Below, one piece after another: positions 20,542 to 30,700 of a DNA stretch of 64,000 nt. Below the pieces are notes generated by a model. The model was given only the letters and a program-made list of their open reading frames with translations, ran no database searches and was not told where the DNA came from. Source of the stretch: Lutraria lutraria (Eukaryota; Mollusca; Bivalvia; Venerida; Mactridae); the NCBI GenBank assembly GCA_964023205.1, contig OZ026840.1, forward strand, positions 29,454,064 through 29,518,063. Reading direction: 5' to 3'. Position numbers and translations under genes: made by a program. How positions within the stretch are numbered: position 1 is the stretch's first letter; every line of letters starts with the position of its first letter.

Positions 20542-23500
20542 GTAAGTATGGAACGGAATTAGTACAAAAATTATATCGTTCCTTCTGACATGATGTTTTG
20601 CACTGTTACGTGCTTCGCATGCACAACTGACATAGACATTTCATACTATGCGTTGACTTCATTTAAATGTAAATATTGTTTACAGTATATATCTAATTAA
20701 TTAAATACAATATGATAACGCGTTTAGTTTTGATAAAGTAATTAATTGAACAACTGCGATTATTTAACACGAAATAAACACTATGTAAATATAGATATCG
20801 CGATGTATATTAATTAGTGGTTGCATTTATTGCGTTCATTCAAGTTAATTTATAACCTATCCACATATCATTACAACAAATCCTCGGGGTGATCGGTAAT
20901 TGCTGGACTACTGCACAAAAGGTTGCAGGTTTGAATCTCGGTTCCGCCTTTTATTATTTCAGGGACACTTTTTTAGTTTTTTAGCCAAGCACTGTGTTCA
21001 GAGAATCACAAGAAACGGGTTAGGCTTGTACACTATAAACATCTCGGAAAAATGCCTGGTTTTCCTGTATCTTATCTCCCCTCTCTCAATGGGGCGTGCT
21101 CTGAAGTGATCATGGCTGCCGAACAAACAAACAAACAAACGAACGAACGAACGAACAAACAAACCTATACAGTAGAACCTGACTTATGGACCACCTAATT
21201 ATTTGAGGCTATAACAATCATGCAGTTATCTTCAGATCAGTTTTCGACATCTACTTCATGTCTAAACGGAATGTATTACAAAACATAGTTTTGTTTACAT
21301 ATCACGCTTTTCTTTATGCATCAAATACACCACGTTACGCCTAAAAACAAGCGTAAAATTGATCGTAGTTTGTTAGCTATAATGTTAAGATACAATTAGA
21401 AAGTTCAAAGTTCAAAATTGCGTTCTATCCATATAATTATTCATAATTAAACAATCAATTTGTTTGCTTTTAAATATATTGAGTTTTACGCCCCCTTTTC
21501 AACAGTCAGAGTCATATGAGGCGGAAAGTTTACCGAACCATCGTTCCTGGGAAGCACCAGTACTAGACTCTCATCCTCCGTAAGCAACTGCCTACTTCTC
21601 ACATAAAGAGACATGTTCAGTAGCAGGGCTCGAACCCACGACCTTCTATCAGTGAGAGGTTACAGTGATTTGAAGTCAGCGATTTTAACCTCTCGAACAC
21701 GGAGGCGGGTCTATGCAATCAAACATGTGTTAACGGCCACCTCTGAATACTAGTAAAATCCAACCCGTGAATACATAAAGGCAATTCTTTTAAAAATCGT
21801 CATTGGCAATATAGAACGAAATGACTTCAGAATAAAGACAACCTGTCTATAAAGGCCATTAACTATGTAATTTATAATGGTGGCATTTATTCACAGGTTC
21901 GTCTGTACATTAGATATCTAGATTGCAATCTACCTGAAATATTTTATCTAACAGTGCGCTGCCGAATTCTAAGTATTTTAAAGGTGGCCTGTGTTGACAG
22001 GTTTGATTGTACATTTAATTTGAATACCTGGATTATTTTCATTTAACAGTGCGCTGCCGCATTCCAAGAGGACAACAGTATGAATCTTCCATCTATCGGC
22101 CGATGTTTGGACCGGTACAAAGGACTTACCGGCCAATGGAGCGCATTCGTCATATGACAAGAATAATCGTTGTTTGTAAGAAAGATATATACCATGATGC
22201 TATAAGACGTACACATAAGACAAAATGTGTCAATGGAGATTGGATTCCAGTATTGCCAAGTTGTGAAGGTATTTCTTTTTTAAATCACGGACATCTTACA
22301 TTTTGTCCGAGAAGGTTGTGTCTTGTGGAGGGGGTGGTGGATGGGGCGTGGTAAATCATGTACACGTACAGAGGATCCTCTCCAAAGCAACACCCTTCAT
22401 GAGTACCAAAATTACGTTGTTGTTGAGAGTCTAGTTGCTCTGGAGAAGTCAAAATAATCATGCTGTTTTTGCATAAATGGAGGTTGTTGCTCTAAAGAGG
22501 GTCGCTCTGGAGAGGTTGTATTGTATTGTATTTAGGACTTTTCCCCTTTACAAGGTGTAATGAGGTATTATGGATGCATGACCGCGGTAGGTCTACATTC
22601 TGATAAACAGGTCACAAAATATATAAATATCAGTTTTGTTGTCCCAATAGTAGCCATGATATTCAGGCTGTATCGCTCTTGTTCTTCAGTCAAACGTCGA
22701 TGTCATGCACCGGAGACGGTTGCCAACGCTACGGCCTCACGACAGCTAGATCAGTATGTGACGTTTCCACATGGTGGAAGGGTGACATTCACATGTAAGA
22801 CTGGTACATTGTCAATAGGAAATAGATCAACAACGTGTCTTGATGGAGTATGGAGTGCTATGAACTTACGATGTGAAGGTTTGTGTAGTACTATTATTAT
22901 AAATGTTAATTCATTGACACAGTTGAACATGGTTATAGTGGTTTGGTTTAAACCTATTTATATTACATGTAGAGTAAGTTCTTACATTTTATATTAACTA
23001 CTCTTGATGGCTGCTTCCTGGGTTGGCGCCGAAAGAAGGGACAAAAAAAATAATATCTAATCTGAAATAAGTTCCGCAAATGAGGTCACAAATTGCTGAT
23101 TGTCAGAATCCATTCCATAACGCCTCCTACCACAACATGTGGTTGGTGGACCTATTATAAAGGAGTCGTGTGATGACATCGTGGTCCCTAATGGTGAAGT
23201 GATGCCTGTAAGAGGTATACAAGGCAAATTCATTGTGTTGTGTAAACGAGGGACCGCTCTAAAAGCTTCCGCGGCGACCTTTACGTGCCATCATGGGAAA
23301 TGGAAAGGTGTCAAACCAACATGTGTGCCCTGTAAGTCTATCACTCATCATACTTTGTACCTTTAATACGTTATTCAATTCTAAAACAGTTGTTAACAAT
23401 AATTACCATATTTCATACAGTCAGGTTTAGTCAGATGGCTTGGAATTACATTTACAAAATACACTGCTCAACTTTATCGACGGGCACCTTGATTTTTTCA

Positions 23501-26500
23501 ATATTTTAAAACTGCAAAACAAAATATACGAAGACAATCATTAATTTTATGTTAACTGAAAACTACAGTCAAACCTGTGAACAAAGGCAGGTCGTTGGTT
23601 CTAAATAATCAATGATGGTTTTGATATAAATGACCTTTATTCACAGGGTGACCTTTATTCGGAGGTTTTACTGTCATACATGTGTAATATTTTAGAGAAA
23701 AAAAAATCTATTTTCGTTTTGGCAGATGACAAATCGCGGTCATGTAGATATCCTTACAGAATTCGGAGGGTTACAACTTTGACGTCAAAACTAACTGGTA
23801 AACGAATGAAAACATATTATATACCAGAAGGAACGCGCGTCACCCAGACTTGTAATAAAATGCATGGTTTGAAGCGACATACCACCTGCATGAACCGGAA
23901 ATGGATTCCACCTCTGATGAAATGCCGTGCTCAAAGAAATCGGTTCATCTATCGTAAGTCTCCAGTAAAGAAATAATAAAATACAAATACAAGATGCAAG
24001 ATCTATTTCTAGTCAGCTGATAATATCACAACTAACATAAGATATGTAGAGCTATCTACCGATATGTTACCATAAACTGTGGTTTCGCTATATTACGTCG
24101 GGGAATTAATTTTATGAATATTGTCCACGAAATTTAATCCCCACGAATTATAAAAAGTCTAAAATATATGTCAACCATCCGAAAATTGTCGATATCCGGA
24201 GTTACTTACACAACAACTTTCAGAGTCTTCCGAAACTGAGGAAGATTTTATAGACTGTGCATGGAGAGTATTCTGGAACCCGTCTATTTTAGTATTAATC
24301 TTGAATCTGCAGGGCAAGCAGTGTACAAAAACTGCACAGTTCCGGTCTCGGTCGAGAACGTTACCTATGAGGCGGCATCAGACGAACTCGTCACGTATGA
24401 AGGAGGTGATACTGTAAAAACCGGACAGACGATAAAACGAACGTGCTACTTCGACACGTCTAATACGAGTTTGTCTAGAGTGGCAACTACAATACATTGC
24501 GTGAATGGTGAATGGAAGCCCAAATTAAGACGATGTGAGCAACCGAATGGTAAGTAACCATGGATATGAAAACCCCACTAACCACATACCTTACCAACGC
24601 GTAGACACGTTCAAAGATAATTCACCATGTTTGTTTGTTTTACGACCCTTTTCAACAGCCAGAATCATACGAGGCGTACAGTTTACCTAACCATCGTTCC
24701 TGGGTAGAGCCAGTACTAGACTCCCATCCTCCGTAAGCAACAGCCTACTTTCTCACATAAAGAGACATGATCAGTAGCTGAGTTTGAACTCACGACCTCC
24801 TATCAGTGAGAGGTTACAGTGATTTAAAGTCACTCGACCACATGATAATAAGATCGTCTCAATATAGAAAAGGTTTTTGTTGATATACCAAAGAATTGTC
24901 TTAATATCGAATTATACTGTAGTCGTGAAACATGTTTGTACTGTAGAGACACTTCTGGGCAGACAGACAAATATGTACAACACCATAGAACATGGTTATG
25001 ATGAATCCCATAGGAACCGAATCACTATATTCAATTTTTTTCATTACGATTCCAGACGTTACTTATAAAATACAAATAAAAACGTACAGAGAGACAAATG
25101 AATATCCAGCCGGTGTTGTTTTAACCGGCACGAAGGGACGAACGACAAGACTGGAATTACAAAACTTTACGACAAATTCGAATGATGTCAGAGAATATGA
25201 TGTATTTGGTCCTAATGTCGGTCAGGTACGTGTAATTACATCAATCTTATTGTTTAATGGCTAATTGCATTGACAATCTAATTATTTAATGAATAATTGC
25301 AGTGCTAATCTAATTGTTTAGTGATTACTTGCATTGCCAATCTAATTATTTAATGGTTAATTGCATTGATGATATAATTGTTTAGTGATTAATTGCATTG
25401 TCAATCTAATTGTTTAATGGTCAATTGCATTGCTAATCTAATTGTTTAGTGATTAATTGCCTTGTCAATCTTATTGTTTAATGATTAATTGCATTGCCAA
25501 TCTAATTATTTAATGAATAGTTGCAGTGCTTATCTAATTGTTTAGTGGTTAATTGCATTGACAATCAAATTATTTAATGAATAGTTGCAGTGCTTATCTA
25601 ATTGTTTAGTGGTTAATTGCATTGACAATCAAATTATTTAATGGTTAATTGCATTGCTAATCTAATTGTTTAATGGTTAATTGTATTGCCAATCTAATTG
25701 TTTAATGGTCAATTGCATTGCTAATCTAATTATTTAGTGATTAATTGCATTGCCAATCTTATTGTTTAATGGTTAATTGCATTGTCAATCTAATTATTTA
25801 ATGAATACGTGCATTGCAAGTCTAATTGTTTAATGGTTAATTGTGATATGATTAAGGTAAATGAATGCGGAATTTGTTGTTATTGTTGTCTTTCAGATAA
25901 GGAAAATTTGGATAGAAAGTCCTGATCCCGCCCATCAGTTAGGCATTCGATTTGTAGCCGTTTATCATCCTGTCTTCGATATGTATTATATAAGTCGTTA
26001 CGTGGACATTCACAACCAATCAAGTAAGTCTTAATTAATTAACTGAATGGTTTCTTTGTAAATAAGGAACTATTTTGCAATGTAGAGATTGGTGGTTAAA
26101 TGTTATTTATTTGTAACTAAATGAAGATACACGCCTCCAAATCACACTCTTGTGTTACATATTTTCTTCATTCGTGTCAATACTCGTATGTGAAACACAG
26201 ACGTGTTAAATTTTGTAACTATATGTATACTACATGTAGTATTTGTGGTGTATAAGAATAAACATTATCCAGTCCTAAACGACGGAGCAGTGCCAATGAG
26301 AAATGTCCAACAACTTCTTAGTTTTAAAATCATCCTTAAAATGACTGTATGTATATATTAATCATATTCATGGTAAATATAATCTATGAATTTATTTCAT
26401 ACAGGAAGGGAGCTGTGTCCCCGTCAGTTCAAAACGCCATTAAAGTGGTCCCCTGATTGGTCAACGCTCGGACAGTATGCTGAATTACACGAAATGGAAG

Positions 26501-26670
26501 ATTCCGTATCTTGCAACTTGGCCTGTACTGTGGAAAGAGGCTTCCGTTGTCAGGCAGCTGTGTTCGATAGTAACAGGTGCTACCTTATTAAGGATTTAGA
26601 CGAAGATAACGTTCGAGCTATGCCGGAAGTTCCAAGTATGTTGTTCATTCGACTGGATGAATGTGTGTAA
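20466..26670 (+). CDS. Secreted sushi(x5)-PLAT-PAN protein
   Basis: Exons: 20466-20541, 22050-22268, 22690-22878, about 23163-23331, 23726-23953, 24313-24549, 25056-25225, 25897-26023, 26405-26670. All junctions are GT..AG and mostly phase 1, the usual phase for shuffled extracellular modules. The product has a signal peptide (MHCVWTLFGILLTCGVL), five four-cysteine sushi/CCP-type domains, one PLAT/LH2-like domain across two exons, and a C-terminal PAN/apple-like domain ending LDECV. Sushi, PLAT and PAN are binding modules; no catalytic domain is present, so a matrix, mucus or recognition role is only an inference. The gene is transcribed away from the astacin gene and has the same sushi style. 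An AATAAA follows the stop by 26 bp. The start of exon 4 is uncertain. Part of the gene is duplicated at 62255-64000. I do not know a named family with this architecture. Confidence 0.82.
20884..21112 (+). mobile_element. tRNA-derived SINE, family C (plus orientation)
   Basis: Head with GGTTTGAATCTCGG (B-box like), then CCGCCTTT and a body matching the reverse of the other family C copies. Ends in an AAC/GAAC microsatellite at 21120-21165. Confidence 0.75.
21480..21715 (-). mobile_element. tRNA-derived SINE, family B
   Basis: Shared unit ATATGAGGCGGAAAGTTTACC ... GCACCAGTACTAGACTC ... GGGCTCGAACCCACGACC ... AACCTCTCGA. Copies at 24630-24845 and 63150-63360. The inverted B-box places the tRNA head on the minus strand. 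Confidence 0.8.
21715..21912. mobile_element. Palindromic MITE, family M
   Basis: CAATCAAACATGTGTTAACGG on the left; TTATTCACAGGTTCGTCTGTA on the right. The duplicated copy is at 63362-63557. Confidence 0.75.
22050..22268 (+). CDS. Sushi-PLAT-PAN exon 2: sushi domain 1
   Basis: Four cysteines: MRCRIPRG, IIVVCKKD, TKCVNGDWIP, PSCE. The spacing between Cys 1 and Cys 2 is long for a sushi domain. Acceptor TTTAACAG, donor GAAG|GTATTT. A copy of this exon is at 63700-63918. Confidence 0.85.
22370..22540. mobile_element. MITE-like element in intron 2
   Basis: CAGAGGATCCTCTCCAAAGC on the left; CTCTGGAGAGGTTGTATTGTA on the right. Related to the segment at 9360-9460. A short S3 SINE fragment is at 22975-23040. 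Confidence 0.5.
22690..22878 (+). CDS. Sushi-PLAT-PAN exon 3: sushi domain 2
   Basis: Cys at RRCHAPE, TFTCKTG, TTCLDGVWS and LRCE, with the typical G-x-W before the last Cys. Acceptor GTTCTTCAG; donor GAAG|GTTTGT is weak. Confidence 0.82.
23163..23331 (+). CDS. Sushi-PLAT-PAN exon 4: sushi domain 3 (start uncertain)
   Basis: Cys at KESCDDI, FIVLCKRG, FTCHHGKWKG and PTCV form a clear sushi domain, with donor T|GTAAGT in phase 1. The only AGs open in this frame (23161-23162 and 23164-23165) give phase 0, not the phase 1 that exon 3 needs, and lack a pyrimidine tract; the frame closes upstream with a TAA. The exon may be decayed, preceded by an unseen mini-exon, or skipped. Confidence 0.55.
23567..23673. 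mobile_element. Short palindromic MITE, family M
   Basis: ACAGTCAAACCTGTGAACAA ... TTATTCGGAGGTTTTACTGT, about 107 bp with TIRs, in the intron before sushi domain 4. Confidence 0.75.
23726..23953 (+). CDS. Sushi-PLAT-PAN exon 5: sushi domain 4
   Basis: Cys at SRSCRYP, TQTCNKM, TTCMNRKWIP and MKCRA; basic and Thr/Lys-rich. Acceptor TTTTGGCAG, donor C|GTAAGT, phase 1 to phase 1. Confidence 0.82.
24313..24549 (+). CDS. Sushi-PLAT-PAN exon 6: sushi domain 5
   Basis: Cys at KNCTVPV, KRTCYFD, IHCVNGEWKP and RRCEQ, with N-glycosylation sequons (NCT, NVT, NTS). Acceptor ATCTGCAG, donor G|GTAAGT. Confidence 0.83.
24630..24845 (-). mobile_element. tRNA-derived SINE, family B
   Basis: Same unit as 21480-21715, in the intron between the last sushi exon and the PLAT exons. 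A family P fragment is at 24075-24146. Confidence 0.8.
25056..25225 (+). CDS. Sushi-PLAT-PAN exon 7: PLAT domain, first half
   Basis: Encodes VTYKIQIKTYRETNEYPAGV, then VLTGTKGRTTRLELQNF, then EYDVFGPNVGQ. The beta-strand pattern with AG.......GT.G.T..L.L......F and a late F....G fits PLAT/LH2. Donor CAG|GTACGT, phase 0. Confidence 0.75.
25228..25855. repeat. 32-bp minisatellite, about 19 copies
   Basis: Tandem units around TTAATTGCATTGCCAATCTA plus ATTGTTTAATGG, filling nearly the whole intron that splits the PLAT domain. It begins within a few bases of the exon 7 donor and ends about 40 bp before the exon 8 acceptor. Confidence 0.93.
25897..26023 (+). CDS. Sushi-PLAT-PAN exon 8: PLAT domain, second half
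   Basis: Encodes IRKIWIESPDPAHQLGIRFV through YYISRYVDIHNQS, matching the PLAT strands (i.kI.I..D......W....v.V). Acceptor TCTTTCAG, donor A|GTAAGT. Confidence 0.78.
26405..26670 (+). CDS. Sushi-PLAT-PAN exon 9: PAN/apple-like domain and stop
   Basis: Encodes RELCPRQF ... VSCNLACTVERGFRCQAAVF ... RCYLIKD ... LDECV, then TAA at 26668-26670. The C..AC....F.C.A..F....C.L spacing is that of PAN/apple domains. Confidence 0.8.
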
Positions 26671-26696
26671 TATGCGGCGCTCCAGTATGCTCACAG

Positions 26697-26702
26697 AATA
26701 AA
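26697..26702 (+). promoter_or_regulatory. Poly(A) signal AATAAA
   Basis: Canonical hexamer 26 bp after the stop codon of the sushi-PLAT-PAN gene. Confidence 0.7.
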
Positions 26703-27547
26703 CAACAACCTGGAATTGTCTTTTGTTAAATCGAGGACAACATTCAAGTTTTTCTGTTGATTTACCTTGAATGTGTCTTGACATGAACTTGGAATTTTGA
26801 CCACGTCATGGATACAACTGTTGATATTGACAGCATTACTCTATATATTGAGATAGATAAACCTGTGTTTGCATGTGACTTACGAAAAGTGTATACATAT
26901 TTTATATTCAACAAACGTATACAATCAAACACTGACGATAGTGTGGCAGGGTAGGATTTATCATCCGATTAGCGCTTGAGATCCAGTGGCTGGAACAGAA
27001 AATGAAAAACAATGAATTTACCGTGTACAAATGTATTTGCATTATGTCATATTGTATGAGACACAATTTTTCTGAATATAGCTTGTCATAGGTTATACAA
27101 AATATGAGAATATTGTGAGAAGTTCTTCGTAAATAATCTGGCTGTGCTACAAAGTCAATTTGCTACAAACAAGGTACTTTAATACAGGCATTTCATATTG
27201 ATACCAACTTAGAATGTTACCATAAGGGACTTCGGTAATGATATTGAAATGGGCGTCACATATTTATGTATGAAGCTATACGGTAGAGCTTTAACTAAAT
27301 TTTACAATGTGATACTTACTGAGCGACTAACAATGTACGTATTTGTTTACACATGCAAAGACCTAATCAAGTGGTATAGCAAGAGAACCAAGCCTAAAAA
27401 CCCTTAACTTGATTTGATGTAATGGCATAATGCAGTTAAATGAAATGAGTTTCCAGATTTCATGGAAATGTCACAAAAATTAAATTCTGTACCTCCCTTC
27501 AAGTAGCTTACATGCGTGAATAAAAGAATGGAAGCCACCTGGAGTGT
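26703..27547. other. Short intergenic region between two convergent genes
   Basis: The sushi-PLAT-PAN and LU-TSP1 genes converge here. AT-rich, with no open frame or repeat I can support. ATTAAA on the minus strand near 27183 could serve the LU gene, but this is weak. Confidence 0.5.
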
Positions 27548-27738
27548 CTAAAATAACAAACCTGATATTTGACAATTTATGTTAGATTTGCAGTCTTCTT
27601 GTTCGGATGCTTGTCCGTGACAATTGTCTCCGTTTTGTCCTGGTACAGGATTATCACATCTGCGGTTTCTGACTTGTATACCTGTACAAAACTCTGAACA
27701 TCCAGACCACATCGACCACTCCGACCACCCACCATCAA
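27548..27738 (-). CDS. LU gene last exon: TSP1 domain
   Basis: Encodes DGGWSEWSMWSGCSEFCTG, then QVRNRRCDNPVPG ... CHGQASEQEDC. This has WSxWS, the R-ladder and six cysteines of a thrombospondin type 1 repeat. The frame closes at TAG 27548-27550; a weak donor (G|GTTTGT at 27561) could extend the gene. Confidence 0.88.
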
Positions 27739-30700
27739 CTGTTTACACAAATCAGAATTTAATTAACAACATTGTATATTGCTCTGAAAATGACTATCTC
27801 TTGATGGCTTTCTCCCTTTGGTTCAGTCGACTGATCGCTCTTTACATGAGCAATCTGGTGCTTTGGCTGACTTGAACCTGTATTTGGCACAATCGTTAAA
27901 ATTTACATCTCTATTCCACCTAAACGACATAAGCTATATACAATGTACTGACGTAACATTTACTAGCAAGGAGAACATTATGAATGATCAATTGAAAGGA
28001 AGCATGCTTGTTTTGTAATTTTGTATACCAGTAGAGTGAATGTTGTTTTATTTCTAATCATGTTTGATAGCGTGTCTCCATATTTACCTGACTTAGCAAT
28101 GATGTCCTGAGCTTCGTTAGGAATTATTTCAGTGTTACATGGCTGCCCGTCACGTGACCTACAGCAATAATGACACACCAAACCTTCGTCCAATACAGGC
28201 AACATAGAGGAGTTTGTGTGCATACATTGCTTTCTATTTCTTGTCAGATCCCACCAGTCCTTGTTGCATAATACTTCACTCTCACACCTGTTGTATACGT
28301 TACAATATTAAGACAACCTTTTCATAACCCCTAATTTCTGATCAGGTTTCAATAATTTGTCCATAAATTCTAAACCTGACTAAAGGACCACTTCAATATT
28401 AAGTCCATCCTTTTATTTCGGGGGGTGTTCTTTTTGTATCAATTGTTCACATTTTTCAAATGAGTCTGTCTCAATGTATTTAAACATACTTTTTCCATAT
28501 ACATAATATTTTATTTTGAAATTCAAGTCCATTAAGCCTTGCGGCCCATGAGGACAACATATTTACAGATATATACAGGACATATTAATAAAAGAAATGT
28601 AACGGAGAAGATACATTATAACATAATGTAAAAACTGATATTCGATAACAGCTCCAAAATTTGACAAAGCATATTATAAAATACAATAAGCATATGAAAA
28701 CTGTATAAATCATACAAAAATGAAGGGTAATGATAAAAGAAAAGGATTCACAGAAAAGATACAAACAAAAAATCTCAATTTCCCCTAAACAAGTACTTCC
28801 TTCCTCCCAAATGCCAAACCCTAAATCTGCCAGCACAAAGGACCATACATGGAACATAAAGCAGTCTCTCCAATTCTCACCTTGTAAAACACCTTTATAC
28901 GTGTCTTTGCTACGGTTCTTCAGTCAGTCTTGACTGCACACAACCTACCAGTCTTTGTATAACTTTCATACATATATTGGGCGCACGTCAGACTTATTCA
29001 CCCACATTGGCTCGTCAATTAGAGGTTTTCATGTGTTCGCATCACGTAGTGTACATCAACACAAAATGTTGTACAGCCAAGAGGAAGCATACTTGTTTCA
29101 GTAGTTTGGATGATAAAAGTTTGATTTGCCGTACGGCATTCTTTGGGACTAAAATACGAAGATCCCATGGTTAAGTGTATGTTGTAAGTTTTACTTACGT
29201 CTTTTTTACTATTGTGAGGTTTGTTCCAAGAATCACAGTATTCATGCAGAATGGTGTCTGGTCACTTATAGTTGTTGTCACGTCCAACTTCACATACCGC
29301 ACCATTTTGACCTGAAACAGTTAAAGCAATGAGTATGGTTTAACAAAACGTAATTTACAGGTACAAAATTAAAAGTTTTCAAACCGCTTCTTAGTATCGA
29401 GGTTTTATCGTATATCGAAACAAATATATTTCGGGAGAAGAAAAAGAATCATAATTATTCATTACGTATGGCGTAACACCGTTTGGCAATACACGTGTAA
29501 TATTTCGGCTATACACGGCTATTTCAGCATAACTAGTGTTTCCAGCAAACCGGAATTTACTAATGTTTCTAACCCCGCCCGGCTAGCTCAGTGGTTAGAG
29601 CGTTTGTTTTATGATCGAGAGATTGTGTGTTCGGACCCCGGGCGAGGCTCACATTGTTCGTGACAAAATTTGACTGAAGATATTACATTGCCCATCACCT
29701 CTTAATTATGTGGGGTAGCTTGGCATCAGCCTTCGGATAGAATGTGGTTAGTACCGGTTAAGGCCTAAATGAAGTCAAGGAAAGCTGGGTAGGATAACTG
29801 CCCGCCACGATATGACTGAAATAATGTTGAAAATGACGTAAAACCCGACAAAACAAACAAACAAACAAACTAATATTTCCTTCATCAGCTTCTATGAACT
29901 TCCCACACAATTCATGGAGGATATGATAACTTGTGTAATGTCGCACAAGGAGAAACTTGGATGTTACTCTCGTGTCAACATAATTTTTCATGACTTCCCA
30001 ATCTTTCCATGCTCTCTATTAAACTAAGCTTACTAGGACGGCTGTGTATGGTTACCACAGCATCTCAGTTCTGTGGTCTTGTGAACTGATCGAAGACATA
30101 ATAGAAGTATATGAGCGATGCTTTAAGCGCTATATCTTTTTAGTCTGATTTGATCTCAGATAAAAATCACGAAGCACACACCTGTCGTAACAAAGGCACT
30201 CGTTTATCTGCTTGTGATTGTTACACTTACTTGAGGAATTATCAAACACAGCTTGATGTTTGGGAACAAGCTCGATGTTACAAGCTGGCGACTGTCCACT
30301 TTGTGCCTCACAGCAATAATGACACACAGAAGGTTGTTGTGAGGTACTTCCAGTTGGGCTGGTGCACTCCGGTTTATATTTCATGGCCAAGTAGCTGTCG
30401 TAGTAGCATTCCGTTTTAGAGGCGCACCTGTTCAATAACAGTCATGATTTGAACATCATAAATAATACATTATATAACTTCAAGGCTATATCAACCATTC
30501 GAAATTCAATAAATTCAAAATACATTGTTGTGTAATGTTATTTGCATCTCGAAGAAGGTTGCCTTTTGCATATTGAGATTATATACTTTGAGTATGCTAT
30601 TAGCACACTCGTTCTAGCTGTTATTAGACAGTAAGAAGCTTTCATGGAAAGAACATATACAAAGCACCATATAAAAAAGATTGATAAACACAGCCTTCTG

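Larger units (their letters stand above)
20552..22360 (+). repeat. Left copy of a segmental duplication
   Basis: Intron 1 and exon 2 of the sushi-PLAT-PAN gene, starting just after the exon 1 donor, recur at 62255-64000 at high identity. Shared landmarks include GGAACGGAATTAGTACAAAA, the AACAAACGAACGAACG microsatellite, a family B SINE, a family M MITE and the sushi exon. Confidence 0.93.

Noticed and set aside
22049..22354. 101-codon frame as a single-exon gene
   Set aside because: It is sushi exon 1 read through its splice donor into the intron; only 22050-22268 is coding.
29578..29652. Functional tRNA gene
   Set aside because: A and B boxes are good, but the sequence continues into a body and tail shared with other copies, so it is a SINE head.
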